Shown: positions 42,165 to 51,678 of the stretch, piece after piece
Position numbering within the stretch: the stretch's first letter is position 1
How the letters are laid out: each line of letters opens with the position of its first letter
Assembly: GCA_965206355.1 (NCBI GenBank)
Contig: OZ242212.1
Span: forward strand, 1,860,001-1,924,000
From: Spongiihabitans sp965206355
GTDB lineage: Bacteria > Pseudomonadota > Gammaproteobacteria > Arenicellales > Poriferihabitantaceae
DNA: 64,000 nucleotides
Direction of reading: 5' to 3'
Notes under the pieces: generated by a model
Database searches by the model: none
Seen by the model: only the letters and a program-made list of their open reading frames with translations
What the model was told of the DNA's origin: nothing
Made by a program: the position numbers and the translations under genes

Positions 42165-43020
42165 AATATAGGCTTTTTGATGTGTCATCGGCATCATCAA
42201 CTAATCCTTTCAAGTATTTGCCGTAATCATTCATTTGCAGTTGATGAGCCAGATTCTCCAACTGCTCGTCATCAATATAGCCCATGCGCCAACAAATTTC
42301 TTCCGGGCAGCATACTTTTATATCCTGATGTTGTTCAACGCTTTCAACAAATCTTGTAGCCTCAAGCCGGGAGCCACAAGTGCCACTATCAAACCAGATC
42401 GTTTCTGCTGTCAACAGCTCAACATGTAACATACCGTCATACAGATAAGTTTTATTCAGGTCGGTAATTTCCAGTTCACTCCGCGCCGAAAAGGTCAGCG
42501 AACGCGCACGTTGCGCCACTGTAGAGTCGTAAAAATACAGTCCGGTTACTGCGTATCCAGATTCCGTTGCCTTTGATTTTTCTTGCAAATCACAGACATT
42601 ACCATGCGCATCAAACACCACCACACTATACTTTTCAGGGTTGTTGAGCGGATATGCGAAAATCTGGGCACCCTTTTTCAATGCCGTTGCTTTTTGCAAT
42701 TGATGACTTAAATCATCGCCATAAAAAATGTTATCACCCAGTACCAGCGCGCTGTTCTGGTTGCCGATAAATTCCGCACCGAGTATGAATGCTTGTGCCA
42801 AACCTGCCGGTGTCGGTTGCACTGCATAGGATAAATTGATGCCCCACTGACTGCCATCACCGAGTAATTGCTGAAACAGTGGGGTATGCCGTGCTGTGGA
42901 AATAACCAAAATGTCTTTGATGCCCGCCAACAACAATACCGACAGCGGGTAGTAAATCATTGGCTTATCGTAAACCGGAAGAAGCTGTCTCGACCCGCCA
43001 ACCAGTATCAACCCCCTCAC
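42163..43020 (-). CDS. rmlA: glucose-1-phosphate thymidylyltransferase with active-site loop deleted
   Basis: A 285-residue RmlA/RfbA homologue, which normally makes dTDP-glucose for rhamnose synthesis. PVYDKPMIYYPLSVLLLAGI, VLGDNIFYGDDL, YFYDSTV, SARSELEITDLN and WFDSGT are all normal. At the N terminus, however, it reads LILVGGSRQLLPV. The usual nucleotide-binding loop after GGSG (TRL-x-PLT-x-x-x-SK, about 13 residues) is missing cleanly in frame, including the conserved Arg and Lys. The start is a GTG without obvious binding site. It is probably inactive or altered, or a recent deletion allele. Neighbours are UDP-glucose dehydrogenase upstream and a MITE-X downstream. Confidence 0.85.
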   Translation of the reverse strand: MRGLILVGGSRQLLPVYDKPMIYYPLSVLLLAGIKDILVISTARHTPLFQQLLGDGSQWGINLSYAVQPTPAGLAQAFILGAEFIGNQNSALVLGDNIFYGDDLSHQLQKATALKKGAQIFAYPLNNPEKYSVVVFDAHGNVCDLQEKSKATESGYAVTGLYFYDSTVAQRARSLTFSARSELEITDLNKTYLYDGMLHVELLTAETIWFDSGTCGSRLEATRFVESVEQHQDIKVCCPEEICWRMGYIDDEQLENLAHQLQMNDYGKYLKGLVDDADDTSKSLY

Positions 43021-43092
43021 TCTATTGCGCCAACATGTTCGGCAACATCAACAGCAACCACATCGCCACAGAAATAACTACTTCCAAAATGA

Positions 43093-44415
43093 TTATCGAC
43101 CAATTCCATAGTAAGTCAATCCAGCTTCGGCGACACTCTCCGGAGAGAATATATTACGTCCATCAACGATTACATTGCCGCGCATTTGCGCTTTAATGGT
43201 GTTGAGATCAAAACCCCGAAACACCCGCCATTCTGTGGTAATTATCAGGCAATCAACATCCGTCAAGGCATCGTCCGGATGATCAGCGAATAAGGTTAAA
43301 TCGTCACGCTCACCATATATTCTAAATGCCTCGCCAGTTGCCAGAGGGTCAAACGCCTGAACGGTCGCACCCATATCCCATAATGCTTCTATAATCACTC
43401 TGCTCGGCGCACCGCGCATATCATCCGTGTCTGGTTTGAACGACAATCCCCAAAGTGCAAACTTTTTGTCTTTAAGATTGCTGCCAAAATGCCGCACTAT
43501 CTTGTCAACCGGCACACGTTTTTGATCGTTGTTGACTGCTTCAACGGCAGCCAGTATTCTAGCATCATAGTTGATGGATTTTGCTGTCCTGTGCAATGCC
43601 TGAACATCCTTGGGTAAGCAGGAGCCGCCATAACCGCAACCGGGATAGATAAATGAATAACCGATTCTTGGATCGGTGCCGATACCAATTCGCACCGCTT
43701 CAATATCAGCCCCCAGACCATCTGCCAGATTAGACATTTCATTCATCAATGAAATTTTGGTCGCCAGCATAGCGTTCGCTACGTATTTTGTTAATTCTGC
43801 CGATGCCACATCCATGATAATCAGTCTTTCATGATTGCGATTAAACGGGGCATATAAATTGCGCAATATCTCCAATGCCCGCTCATCCTCAACACCGATG
43901 ACAATTCGATCCGGTTTCATAAAATCGGTAACGGCTGCCCCTTCTTGCAAAAACTCTGGATTCGATACCACACTAAACGCAATGCTGACCCCGCGCTTGC
44001 TGAGCGATTCATTGATGGTCGCCTTGACAATCTCGGCGGTGCCAACGGGTACTGTGGACTTGGTAACAACAACACGATAGTCATTGATTGCTTCACCAAT
44101 AGATTGCGCGACCTGCTTCACATATTGCAAATCCGCAGAGCCATCCTCATCCGGTGGGGTACCCACAGCAATAAAAATAACTTCGCCATGTTTGATCCCT
44201 TTTTCAATGGAACGAGTAAAACTCAGACGCCCTGCTGTCATATTTGACTGTACCAGTGTTTCCAAACCGGGTTCGTATATCGGCATGATACCTTCTCGCA
44301 ATCTGTCAATCTTGCCTTGATCGGCATCGATACAAACAACATGGTTGCCTACTTCTGACAAGCAAGCTCCAGAAACCAAACCAACATATCCGCTACCGAC
44401 AACAGTAATATTCAT
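43093..44415 (-). CDS. ugd: UDP-glucose 6-dehydrogenase
   Basis: A 440-residue NAD-dependent enzyme that oxidises UDP-glucose to UDP-glucuronate for polysaccharide synthesis. The Rossmann motif VGSGYVGLVSGACL opens the protein; STVPVGTAE, NPEFLQEGAAVTDF and the catalytic-Cys segment GYGGSCLPKDVQAL near residue 258 are present. The C-terminal half has WGLSFKPDTDDMRGAPS. It precedes rmlA by 72 bp on the minus strand. Together with manC nearby this suggests a cluster for surface-polysaccharide precursors. Confidence 0.93.
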   Translation of the reverse strand: MNITVVGSGYVGLVSGACLSEVGNHVVCIDADQGKIDRLREGIMPIYEPGLETLVQSNMTAGRLSFTRSIEKGIKHGEVIFIAVGTPPDEDGSADLQYVKQVAQSIGEAINDYRVVVTKSTVPVGTAEIVKATINESLSKRGVSIAFSVVSNPEFLQEGAAVTDFMKPDRIVIGVEDERALEILRNLYAPFNRNHERLIIMDVASAELTKYVANAMLATKISLMNEMSNLADGLGADIEAVRIGIGTDPRIGYSFIYPGCGYGGSCLPKDVQALHRTAKSINYDARILAAVEAVNNDQKRVPVDKIVRHFGSNLKDKKFALWGLSFKPDTDDMRGAPSRVIIEALWDMGATVQAFDPLATGEAFRIYGERDDLTLFADHPDDALTDVDCLIITTEWRVFRGFDLNTIKAQMRGNVIVDGRNIFSPESVAEAGLTYYGIGR

Positions 44416-44511
44416 TGTTAGTTTATGGGGTTAGCTTATTGCTACGTGTACAGCGTTAAAGTTGAACATCGACCGATATGCCGATGTGGAGACAGAGGTG
44501 AATTGACTTAA

Positions 44512-44916
44512 TTATGTGTTCTTCGCGCTTTGATGAAACTCAATGACATTGCTGTCCGGATCACGAATAAATAGCATTACCCCACCATCTGGCAAGGTCA
44601 TCGGTCCTTCTGCAATTCGTATCTTCAATGCGTTTAGCCCGACTTCAATGGCATCAATATCGGTTATATCCAGCGCAATATGCGTATATCCCGGATGTTT
44701 TTCGGGTATATCCATAAGTACATTGCCTGTTATTCCCGAGTTTGCGTTGAGAATAAAATTGATATTAACACCAGATGGATGTTCCATAATGGCGACCGGT
44801 TCCGGACCAATTGGACCTGCCAGAAAAACAAACCCGAGTTGTTCATAGAACTGTCGCGACCGTTCAAGCTCGGCAACACGAATTCCAATGTGATTAATGC
44901 CGACAATCTCTTTCAT
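44512..44916 (-). CDS. VOC/glyoxalase-family metalloprotein
   Basis: A 134-residue single vicinal-oxygen-chelate domain: INHIGIRVAELERSRQFYEQLGF at the start and LFIRDPDSNVIEFHQ at the end, with metal-ligand candidates His, Glu and the C-terminal Glu. Relatives include glyoxalase I, methylmalonyl-CoA epimerase and fosfomycin-resistance proteins; the substrate is not readable. The start ATG at 44916 has AGGAG seven bases upstream and lies just after lapB; the open frame extends further back, but only through lapB sequence. Confidence 0.8.
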   Translation of the reverse strand: MKEIVGINHIGIRVAELERSRQFYEQLGFVFLAGPIGPEPVAIMEHPSGVNINFILNANSGITGNVLMDIPEKHPGYTHIALDITDIDAIEVGLNALKIRIAEGPMTLPDGGVMLFIRDPDSNVIEFHQSAKNT

Positions 44917-44930
44917 AACTATTCTCCTGA

Positions 44931-46130
44931 TTAGCCCGCTATCGTTATCGGCGGAGTAGCTTGAGGAAGTGTTAATGTCTGCCCCTGCCTTTGCGCCGTG
45001 CCCCAACCTTTGCAACCCGGACATTGCCAATGCAATGAGTTACTTTGAAATCCGCACTGCTGACAGTAATAATTATGTCCGCTTTCCACAATCTCTGCCA
45101 ACAAATCGGCCAACAACGACAAATCTTTATCCTGCCGGCTCAACATAGCCTTCGCTTCGTGATTCTTGAGCAGTTGATATATACTTTCCAGACTAGGATA
45201 TTTTCGCACTAAATCCAGCATCAAAGTCTGTGCTACCTCTCTGCCTTCGTTGTTTCTAGCCAATTCCACCAGCATAGCAATAATTCTTGGATCGGAATTT
45301 TTTTCCAGCGCAGCTTCCAGGAATTGTTGCAGTGAACGTTTATCATTGAGCACCGCATAACTACTTGACACATGACTAACCACCTCACCAATCGCCTGTG
45401 GTGCCCAATACTCCAAGCCGCGCCAGATAGCGATGGCATTAGTATGATTGCCACGCATAGCGGCAAGTCGCCCAGACTGAATAACAGCACGGATACATTG
45501 TGCGTCTTTGCGGAATGCCGATCCAATGTGCTGTTCCGCATCCTCAATATTGCCCTCGGCAATCGCTTTCTCTGCAAGCTCGCAATAATAATGGGCAATA
45601 GTTTGAGAGAGAGGCTGCTCGGCGAATCGTTCTAATTGTTCGGCAACATAAATTGCTTTTTGCCACTCATTCTCCCGATCATAAATTTGCAACAGAAACC
45701 GATTCGCCTGCCCCTGATATTCCAGAACCTGCTGTAATTCATGGAAAAGATTTTCCGCCCGATCAAACAGCCCCGCCTTAAAGTAATCCTGAGCAAGTTC
45801 AAATAATGCCAAGCCGCGCAGGCTGTCATCAAGATCTGATCGTGCCACCAGATTTTGGTGAATTCGGGTTGCGCGCTCAATTTCGCCGCGCCGTCTGAAC
45901 AGATTCCCCAGTGCCATGTGCATTTCCACCGTTTCCTGATCAACTTCAACAACTTCCAGGAATACTTGCAGCGCCTTATCAGGCTGTTCATTCAGTAGAA
46001 AGGTCAGCCCCTTGAAATAGGCTTCCGGCAAATCTCCAGATTTGGAGCGCACCGACTTATCGCGGGCAGACATCAACCAACCACCTGCAGCAGCTAAAGG
46101 CAACAGAAGCAATAACCAGCTTGGATCCAT
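44931..46130 (-). CDS. lapB: lipopolysaccharide assembly protein B (YciM)
   Basis: 399 residues. An N-terminal membrane anchor (WLLLLLPLAAAGGWLM) is followed by an LPS-type cytoplasmic region of about nine tetratricopeptide repeats (residues 40-330). The C-terminal rubredoxin-like knuckle has CQQCGF and CPGCKGW. LapB works with FtsH to control LpxC and so the amount of lipopolysaccharide. The start MDPSWLLLL at 46130 is chosen over an upstream ATG because the family begins right at the anchor. The VOC gene follows after 14 bp. Confidence 0.92.
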   Translation of the reverse strand: MDPSWLLLLLPLAAAGGWLMSARDKSVRSKSGDLPEAYFKGLTFLLNEQPDKALQVFLEVVEVDQETVEMHMALGNLFRRRGEIERATRIHQNLVARSDLDDSLRGLALFELAQDYFKAGLFDRAENLFHELQQVLEYQGQANRFLLQIYDRENEWQKAIYVAEQLERFAEQPLSQTIAHYYCELAEKAIAEGNIEDAEQHIGSAFRKDAQCIRAVIQSGRLAAMRGNHTNAIAIWRGLEYWAPQAIGEVVSHVSSSYAVLNDKRSLQQFLEAALEKNSDPRIIAMLVELARNNEGREVAQTLMLDLVRKYPSLESIYQLLKNHEAKAMLSRQDKDLSLLADLLAEIVESGHNYYCQQCGFQSNSLHWQCPGCKGWGTAQRQGQTLTLPQATPPITIAG

Positions 46131-46184
46131 AATATGTAACACAGTGTCATGCGAGACCGCCGATTCTAGCATGATACGCCACAT

Positions 46185-46646
46185 CTAAAGCGTTTCTTCG
46201 ACAGAACTGACCGCCCTAGTACAATAAACACCCTAAATCGGGCAGATTTGGGACGGGCAGATTTGGGACACCCACTTAAATTCACATAATAAGGGCAGAT
46301 TTGGGAAGGCAGATTTGGGACACCCACTTAAATTCACATCAGATTTGGGACACCCACTTGAATTCACATAATAAGTGCAATGCTCCTTCGTCTGTTTTTG
46401 ACAATAACCCCAAAAAATCAACCATTTACTTTAATCCTGAAACACATCAGATATTGCGTATAAAAGCAGCAACAGCCCATATCTCAATTTCTGCGATGTT
46501 AATGAGGCTGTCCGTATTATACGTTACGTGAGGATCAAGAAGATTTGAGTGCTTGCGAGGAAAGAGCGGATGAATCGACTTCAAGTTATGAATAATTACT
46601 GCAAGATTTAGAATTACATGGCAAGTATAGTCCTGCGTTTATTCGT
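46185..46646. other. intergenic region with direct repeats, upstream of lapB
   Basis: No gene is supported. Besides the repeat cluster at 46238-46378 (described separately), it holds only short open frames. The first 100 bp must include the lapB promoter; no clear -35/-10 pair could be chosen. Confidence 0.45.
46238..46378 (+). repeat. direct repeats with CAGATTTGGGACACCCACTT core
   Basis: Three copies of CAGATTTGGGACACCCACTT followed by (A/G)AATTCACAT, plus two partial copies of GGCAGATTTGGGA, overlap irregularly over 140 bp. Each full copy reads toward an AATAAG-type tail. The tail sequence CTTGAATTCACATAAT also occurs at 51885-51900, directly beside a MITE-X, so this is a dispersed motif. 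Confidence 0.8.
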
Positions 46647-48077
46647 TTATACCGGTTCCGTTCTACCGTATCGGTCATCAAAGCGGACGATGTCGTCTTC
46701 TCCCAGATAATCTCCGCATTGTACTTCTATCAGACAAAGCGATTGCTCATCTATATTTTCCAAGCGATGCTCCATCAGTGCCGGAATGTAGGTTGATTGA
46801 TTGACTTCAAGAATAAACACTTGATCGCCTCGGGTAACCCGTGCCCGACCTTGTACCACCACCCAATGCTCGTAGCGATAGTGATGCATTTGCAGGGACA
46901 GACCTTGCCCGGGATTGACTATGATTCGTTTCACCTGAAAGTTTTCTGCTCGCGCAAGGTTTTCGTAACTGCCCCACGGACGGAACACCTTGTTCGGATC
47001 ATCTGCCTCAGCGCGATTATCACGCTGCATATCGCTAACCAGATTTTTAACATGCTGAGCATGTTTCCTACTGGTTACCAAAACCGCATCGGCAGTATCT
47101 ACTATAATACACTCATCAACACCGAAAACGCCGACCAATTTGTCGTGGCTGTAAACGATATTATCACTCGCCTCTTTTAATATGACATCGCCACTGACCC
47201 GATTGTTATTGTCTGCTGCTGTAAACACTGTGCTGAGCGCATCCCACGAACCGACATCGTTCCATCCCATATTGGTTGGCACCAACATCAAATTATTGAC
47301 GCGCTCTATAACCGCATAGTCAATAGAGATATTGCGACATTTTGCAAAGCTGTCGGCATCCAGATGGGTAAAACTCAGATCATAGTAACGCTTCTCCCAT
47401 GCCTGTTCACAGGCGGCGCGGATAGCAGGCTCAAATTGACTGATGGCAGAAAGATAGACCGATGCCTTGACCAAAAACATTCCGCTGTTCCAGTAGCAAT
47501 GACCTTGTTCAATCCACTCGGCGGCAGTCTGTTGCTCCGGTTTTTCACAAAACTCAAGCACCTTGGATGCCTCTGATTGGGTGGTGTTGTCGTCATTGGT
47601 GTGGATGTAACCATAGCCGATTTCAGCTCGGTCAGGGGTAATGCCAAATATCACAATATGATCTTGTTGAGCCACCTTTATTGCCGTATCAACTGCTGTT
47701 CGAAACGCATCCGTATCCTCAATAACGTGATCCGAGGGCAGAATCAACAATAATGCATCGTCAAATTCGCTACTTGCTGCCAGTGCCGCCAGGGTTGCTG
47801 CTGGAGCCGTGCCTTGCTGACTCGGTTCAACCAAAATGGTATTGCTTATTGACATTTCTCGCAAATCATTGGCAACAAAAAAACGATGTGCATTATTGCA
47901 CACGACAATGGCGTGCTGACAATCAAGCTGGCTAACCCGTTGCATGGTGTAACGAAACAGCGTTTCCTTGCCAGCTTCATCAAACAACGGCACAAATTGT
48001 TTGGGATAGTTCTTGCGAGACAATGGCCACAGGCGTGTACCCGAGCCACCGCACATGATAACCGGTACTAATTTCAT
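46647..48077 (-). CDS. manC: mannose-1-phosphate guanylyltransferase / mannose-6-phosphate isomerase
   Basis: A 476-residue bifunctional enzyme of the AlgA/ManC type. The N-terminal GDP-mannose pyrophosphorylase has GGSGTRLWPLSRKNYPKQF at residues 11-29 and the mid-domain segment EFCEKPEQQTA. The C-terminal cupin holds PMI motifs (HHYRYEHW, ARVTRGD, YIPALMEHRLEN). It makes GDP-mannose from fructose-6-phosphate together with a mutase. In contrast to RmlA nearby, its nucleotide loop is intact. The upstream region 48078-48440 holds a MITE-X and no other gene. Confidence 0.93.
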   Translation of the reverse strand: MKLVPVIMCGGSGTRLWPLSRKNYPKQFVPLFDEAGKETLFRYTMQRVSQLDCQHAIVVCNNAHRFFVANDLREMSISNTILVEPSQQGTAPAATLAALAASSEFDDALLLILPSDHVIEDTDAFRTAVDTAIKVAQQDHIVIFGITPDRAEIGYGYIHTNDDNTTQSEASKVLEFCEKPEQQTAAEWIEQGHCYWNSGMFLVKASVYLSAISQFEPAIRAACEQAWEKRYYDLSFTHLDADSFAKCRNISIDYAVIERVNNLMLVPTNMGWNDVGSWDALSTVFTAADNNNRVSGDVILKEASDNIVYSHDKLVGVFGVDECIIVDTADAVLVTSRKHAQHVKNLVSDMQRDNRAEADDPNKVFRPWGSYENLARAENFQVKRIIVNPGQGLSLQMHHYRYEHWVVVQGRARVTRGDQVFILEVNQSTYIPALMEHRLENIDEQSLCLIEVQCGDYLGEDDIVRFDDRYGRTEPV

Positions 48078-48237
48078 TTTCCGCTTTTACTGATGTTTAA
48101 CGGTTGCATTCAGGTAGTTTCGTCGTAGCTACCCCAAACATAGTGCAGTAGTCAAATAACACAGAACCCACTCTGCGTGATCGTATAAAATATATGGCGG
48201 TATTATACAGGTTAGCCTATTGACCTGATATTTTAAT

Positions 48238-48392
48238 GAGACCTTTGCAGCCATTTCACCTGCATGCTACGTCGCCTAAAAGCACCTACTGTTGGTAAAA
48301 TTGGTCTCAATCGGTCATTTATAAGCATAAACCCCTCATTCCGTGCGTTTTTGCCTGGCCTGAAAGCGGAATCATTTCCGTGCAAAGGTCTT
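48238..48392 (-). repeat. MITE-X copy 9, long form, reverse orientation, degraded
   Basis: Shorter than the other long copies and with several point changes; the last base of its right end is T instead of C. The target duplication TTAAT is still perfect. It lies upstream of manC and just after ctaA. Confidence 0.92.
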
Positions 48393-48440
48393 TTAATGTC
48401 GCTCATTGATGCGCCAATACCGTAAATACGCCACCTGAAG

Positions 48441-49487
48441 TTACTCGCTGTCATTGCCAGCAAGCACAGAGAGTTTCGATGAGACCGCAATAACCACTAC
48501 GCTCAGCAAAATCAACGCACCCGCCTGGTGAGCAATCCCAAGCACGACTGAAACACCAGAAAGCAAAGTGGCAATTCCCAAACCAACCTGACAGACAATC
48601 ACAATCAGTAACCCAACACCTGTCAATACGCGTTGCTTGCTCCGCTTACCAGATCGTTTTCGAGCTATCAACATTAGTGCATATATCACCACAAGACCCA
48701 GTACCAGCACTGCCATCAGCCGATGAAAGAATTGAATGGCAAGCGGATTTTCAAACAAATTTAACCATATTGGCGTCAGTGCCCCTATTTGCGCCGGTAT
48801 CCACTCTCCATTCATTTTTGGAAAGGTGTTGGCAATGAATCCGGCATGTGTGCCTGCCACAAATCCACCGCTGGCTATCATCAATAAAATTACCCCAACT
48901 ACGACAATGCCAAACTTCTCAATTTGAGGCGCATCAATATGCAATATCGGCAATAATCCTGCCCATATCCTGACCATGTAGGCATAAATGATAACGGCAA
49001 TGAGTAAATGCAACACCAATCGATACTGACTGACTTGCGGATTATCAATCAACCCACTTTGCACCATATACCAACCAACGCCACCCTGAACAGCACCCAT
49101 TATAAATAGCAGAGAAAGCCTGAACAGCAGTGCCGAGCCGAGTTTTCCAGAGATCACAAAAACAATAAAAGGCAGAAAAAAGACCAGTCCAATCAGTCGT
49201 CCCAAAATTCGGTGGGCGTATTCCATCAGATAAATAAATTTGAATTGCGCCAGACTAATATGCGCATTCACAATTTTGAATTCAGGAAATTGCTGGTATT
49301 GCTCGAAAACCCCTCTCCAAGCTGTTTCATGCAGTGGCGGTAATACACCCATAATCGGCTGCCAATCAACCATAGACAACCCCGAACCAGTGAGCCGCAC
49401 CGCACCACCCAGCAACACCATCAGAAAAACAAGCACACAACAGAGCCCAAGCCAGACAACGACAAGAGTACGAGTTTGATGGATCAT
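48441..49487 (-). CDS. ctaA: heme A synthase CtaA (COX15-like)
   Basis: A 348-residue inner-membrane protein with eight spans that oxidises heme O to heme A for cytochrome c oxidase. Diagnostic are GGAVRLTGSGLSMVDWQP, EYAHRILGRLIG with a heme-ligand His, GWYMVQSGL, and FFHRLMAVLVLG plus GIAHQAGALILL with the second His pair. The start MIHQTRTLVV at 49487 is preferred; an ATG at 49520 would add 11 residues. No cytochrome oxidase genes are in the window. It indicates aerobic respiration with an aa3- or caa3-type oxidase. Confidence 0.9.
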   Translation of the reverse strand: MIHQTRTLVVVWLGLCCVLVFLMVLLGGAVRLTGSGLSMVDWQPIMGVLPPLHETAWRGVFEQYQQFPEFKIVNAHISLAQFKFIYLMEYAHRILGRLIGLVFFLPFIVFVISGKLGSALLFRLSLLFIMGAVQGGVGWYMVQSGLIDNPQVSQYRLVLHLLIAVIIYAYMVRIWAGLLPILHIDAPQIEKFGIVVVGVILLMIASGGFVAGTHAGFIANTFPKMNGEWIPAQIGALTPIWLNLFENPLAIQFFHRLMAVLVLGLVVIYALMLIARKRSGKRSKQRVLTGVGLLIVIVCQVGLGIATLLSGVSVVLGIAHQAGALILLSVVVIAVSSKLSVLAGNDSE

Positions 49488-49566
49488 ATCAAAACGAAAA
49501 AATGCTGTCCCACCCGGCAAACCCGTTAAGATAGCGTAGCGAGCAAGAAAGAGGTAATGTTATCTT

Positions 49567-49705
49567 GAGACCTTTGCACGAAAGCCATTTCACCTGCATG
49601 CTGCGTTAAAATCGTACTCAATCGGTCATTTATAAGCATAAACTCCCTCATTCCGTGCGTTTTTGCCTTGCCTAAAAGCGAAATCATCTTCCGTGCAAAG
49701 GTCTC
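49567..49705 (-). repeat. MITE-X copy 10, short form, reverse orientation
   Basis: Perfect ends and target duplication ATCTT. It occupies most of the region 49488-49831 between ctaA and fabB, which contains no other recognised feature. Confidence 0.96.
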
Positions 49706-49831
49706 ATCTTGCTCATCAACATTCCCTATGCTCGTGCGATGAAACCAGCTAGCTTTAGCTTGTCCAAGTAGTTTATACCTTTTTGGCATTGACGAAACGG
49801 AACCTAACGCCGGATATTCAATGCCCCCCAA

Positions 49832-51064
49832 TCAGCCATGCCAACGCCGAAAAATCAATGAACAATTAGTACCGCCGAATCCGAAACTATTGCTCATGAC
49901 AAGGTCAAGTTCTATATCATTTCTGGTTTCGGTAACGATAGGGAATCCCTCAGCATGTTCATCCAGATTTTCGACATTCGCTGAAGCGGCGATAAATCCG
50001 GACTCCATCATCAACATCGAATAAATGGACTCATTGACTCCTGCCGCACCTAATGCGTGTCCACTGAGGGATTTAGTTGAACTGATTGGCGGACAATTTT
50101 TTCCAAATACTGTAGCAATCGCTTCAAGCTCCTTAGTGTCACCGACCGGCGTGCTGGTACCGTGAGCATTGATATATTGAAGCGGTCGTTTCTCTCCGCT
50201 TTCCTTCATTTGCCGCAGTGCCTGACGCATACAACGCTCCGCACCTTCTCCTGAAGGCTGCACCATATCGTAACCATCAGAAGTTGCACCATAACCGACC
50301 AACTCCGCATAAATTTTTGCACCGCGTTTTTCGGCGTGTGCCAAATCTTCAAGGACAACAACACCCGCACCACCAGAGATAACAAACCCATCCCGATCCT
50401 TATCGTAAGGACGGGATGCCCTTTGCGGTGTGTCGTTATAGTCTGAGGAAAGCGCACCCATACCGTCGAATAATACCGACAAAGACCAGTGCAATTCCTC
50501 CCCACCTCCGGCAAAAACCACATCCTGTTTTCCAAGCTGAATCAACTCCGCTCCATGCCCAATACAATGGGCACTGGTTGAACAGGCGGAACTGATGGAA
50601 TAGGAAACCCCTCTAATCTTGTATGCCGTACCCACACATGCCGGAATCGTACTCGACATCGTTTTAGTCACCATATAGGGTCCGACACGTTTTACCCCAC
50701 GTTCGCGTAATGTGTCAGCAGCAATAACAATATTCTCCGGAGAGGCTCCTCCAGTACCGAGTAGCAAGCCAGTACGTTCACAGCTAATGACATCTGCCGG
50801 CAGATTGGCGTCTGCGATGGCTTCACCCATCGCCAGATAACTATATGCGGCGGCATCCCCCATAAACCGATATAACTTTCGATCAATCAAGGACTTGGCA
50901 TCAACATTTATGGCACCATGAACATGGCTACGCATACCGAAATCAACGTATTCCGGCGCTTTCACAATCCCTGATTGAGTCGACTGGAGTGCGTTCCTCA
51001 CGTCCTCCTTATTATTTCCAATGCTACATATAATACCAAAGCCGGTGACAACAACTCTCTTCAT
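49832..51064 (-). CDS. fabB: 3-oxoacyl-ACP synthase I FabB
   Basis: A 410-residue thiolase-fold condensing enzyme. The nucleophile is C161 in SSACSTSAHC, and the two histidines are H301 (NAHGTSTPVGD) and H336 (GHALGAAG). FGFGGTN near the end is standard. It elongates unsaturated and saturated acyl chains. The gene follows fabA by 80 bp in the same direction; the fabA-fabB pair is the hallmark of anaerobic-type unsaturated fatty-acid synthesis in gammaproteobacteria. Confidence 0.95.
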   Translation of the reverse strand: MKRVVVTGFGIICSIGNNKEDVRNALQSTQSGIVKAPEYVDFGMRSHVHGAINVDAKSLIDRKLYRFMGDAAAYSYLAMGEAIADANLPADVISCERTGLLLGTGGASPENIVIAADTLRERGVKRVGPYMVTKTMSSTIPACVGTAYKIRGVSYSISSACSTSAHCIGHGAELIQLGKQDVVFAGGGEELHWSLSVLFDGMGALSSDYNDTPQRASRPYDKDRDGFVISGGAGVVVLEDLAHAEKRGAKIYAELVGYGATSDGYDMVQPSGEGAERCMRQALRQMKESGEKRPLQYINAHGTSTPVGDTKELEAIATVFGKNCPPISSTKSLSGHALGAAGVNESIYSMLMMESGFIAASANVENLDEHAEGFPIVTETRNDIELDLVMSNSFGFGGTNCSLIFRRWHG

Positions 51065-51144
51065 TTGGAACTCACTATGGATACGGATTAGATATTAAAT
51101 ACCAAGCAGTTACGGATTTATAGACTATGACTCATCAGTAATGT

Positions 51145-51678
51145 TCAATCATGCTTCCGTTCAAAGATTTCAGCATTCTTGAACAACCCAACCCGAAGAT
51201 CTTTACAATTATAGACCGGCTTCTCGTCAACACTGACTATGCCATCGGCAACGCCCATTATCAGTTTACGCATTATGACCCGTTTGAAGTCTATACGGTA
51301 GGTTATTTTGTTACAGTCTGGCGTAATTTGACCACCAAATTTGATTTCTCCTGCGCCCAAGGCACGACCATGCCCTTCTCCACCCCGCCAACCCAGCGAA
51401 AACCCGACTAATTGCCACAACGCATCCAGCCCCAAACAACCGGGCATAACCGGATCTCCTTCAAAATGACATCGGAAAAACCACAGATCAGGCGAAAGAT
51501 CCATCTCGGCAATAACAACGCCCTTACCAAACGCGCCTCCGTCTTCATCAATACGAGAAATCCGGTCAAACATCAACATATCTGGAAGTGGCAACTGTGC
51601 ATTCCCCGGCCCAAACATTTCTCCATGCCCACAGCAGAGCAGATCATCACGGTTAAACTGGCTTTTCTTTCTGCTCAA
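51145..51678 (-). CDS. fabA: 3-hydroxydecanoyl-ACP dehydratase/isomerase FabA
   Basis: A 177-residue hot-dog fold enzyme that makes the cis double bond. The catalytic pair is H71 in FFRCHFEGDPVMPG and D85 in GLDALWQLVGF. QLPLPDMLMFDRI and GQITPDCNKITYRIDFKRVI are family segments. The open frame begins at 51717, but I place the start at the TTG 51678 (MSRKKSQFNRDDLL), preceded by GGGGG; this matches the length of E. coli FabA. It forms an operon with fabB. Confidence 0.93.
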   Translation of the reverse strand: MSRKKSQFNRDDLLCCGHGEMFGPGNAQLPLPDMLMFDRISRIDEDGGAFGKGVVIAEMDLSPDLWFFRCHFEGDPVMPGCLGLDALWQLVGFSLGWRGGEGHGRALGAGEIKFGGQITPDCNKITYRIDFKRVIMRKLIMGVADGIVSVDEKPVYNCKDLRVGLFKNAEIFERKHD

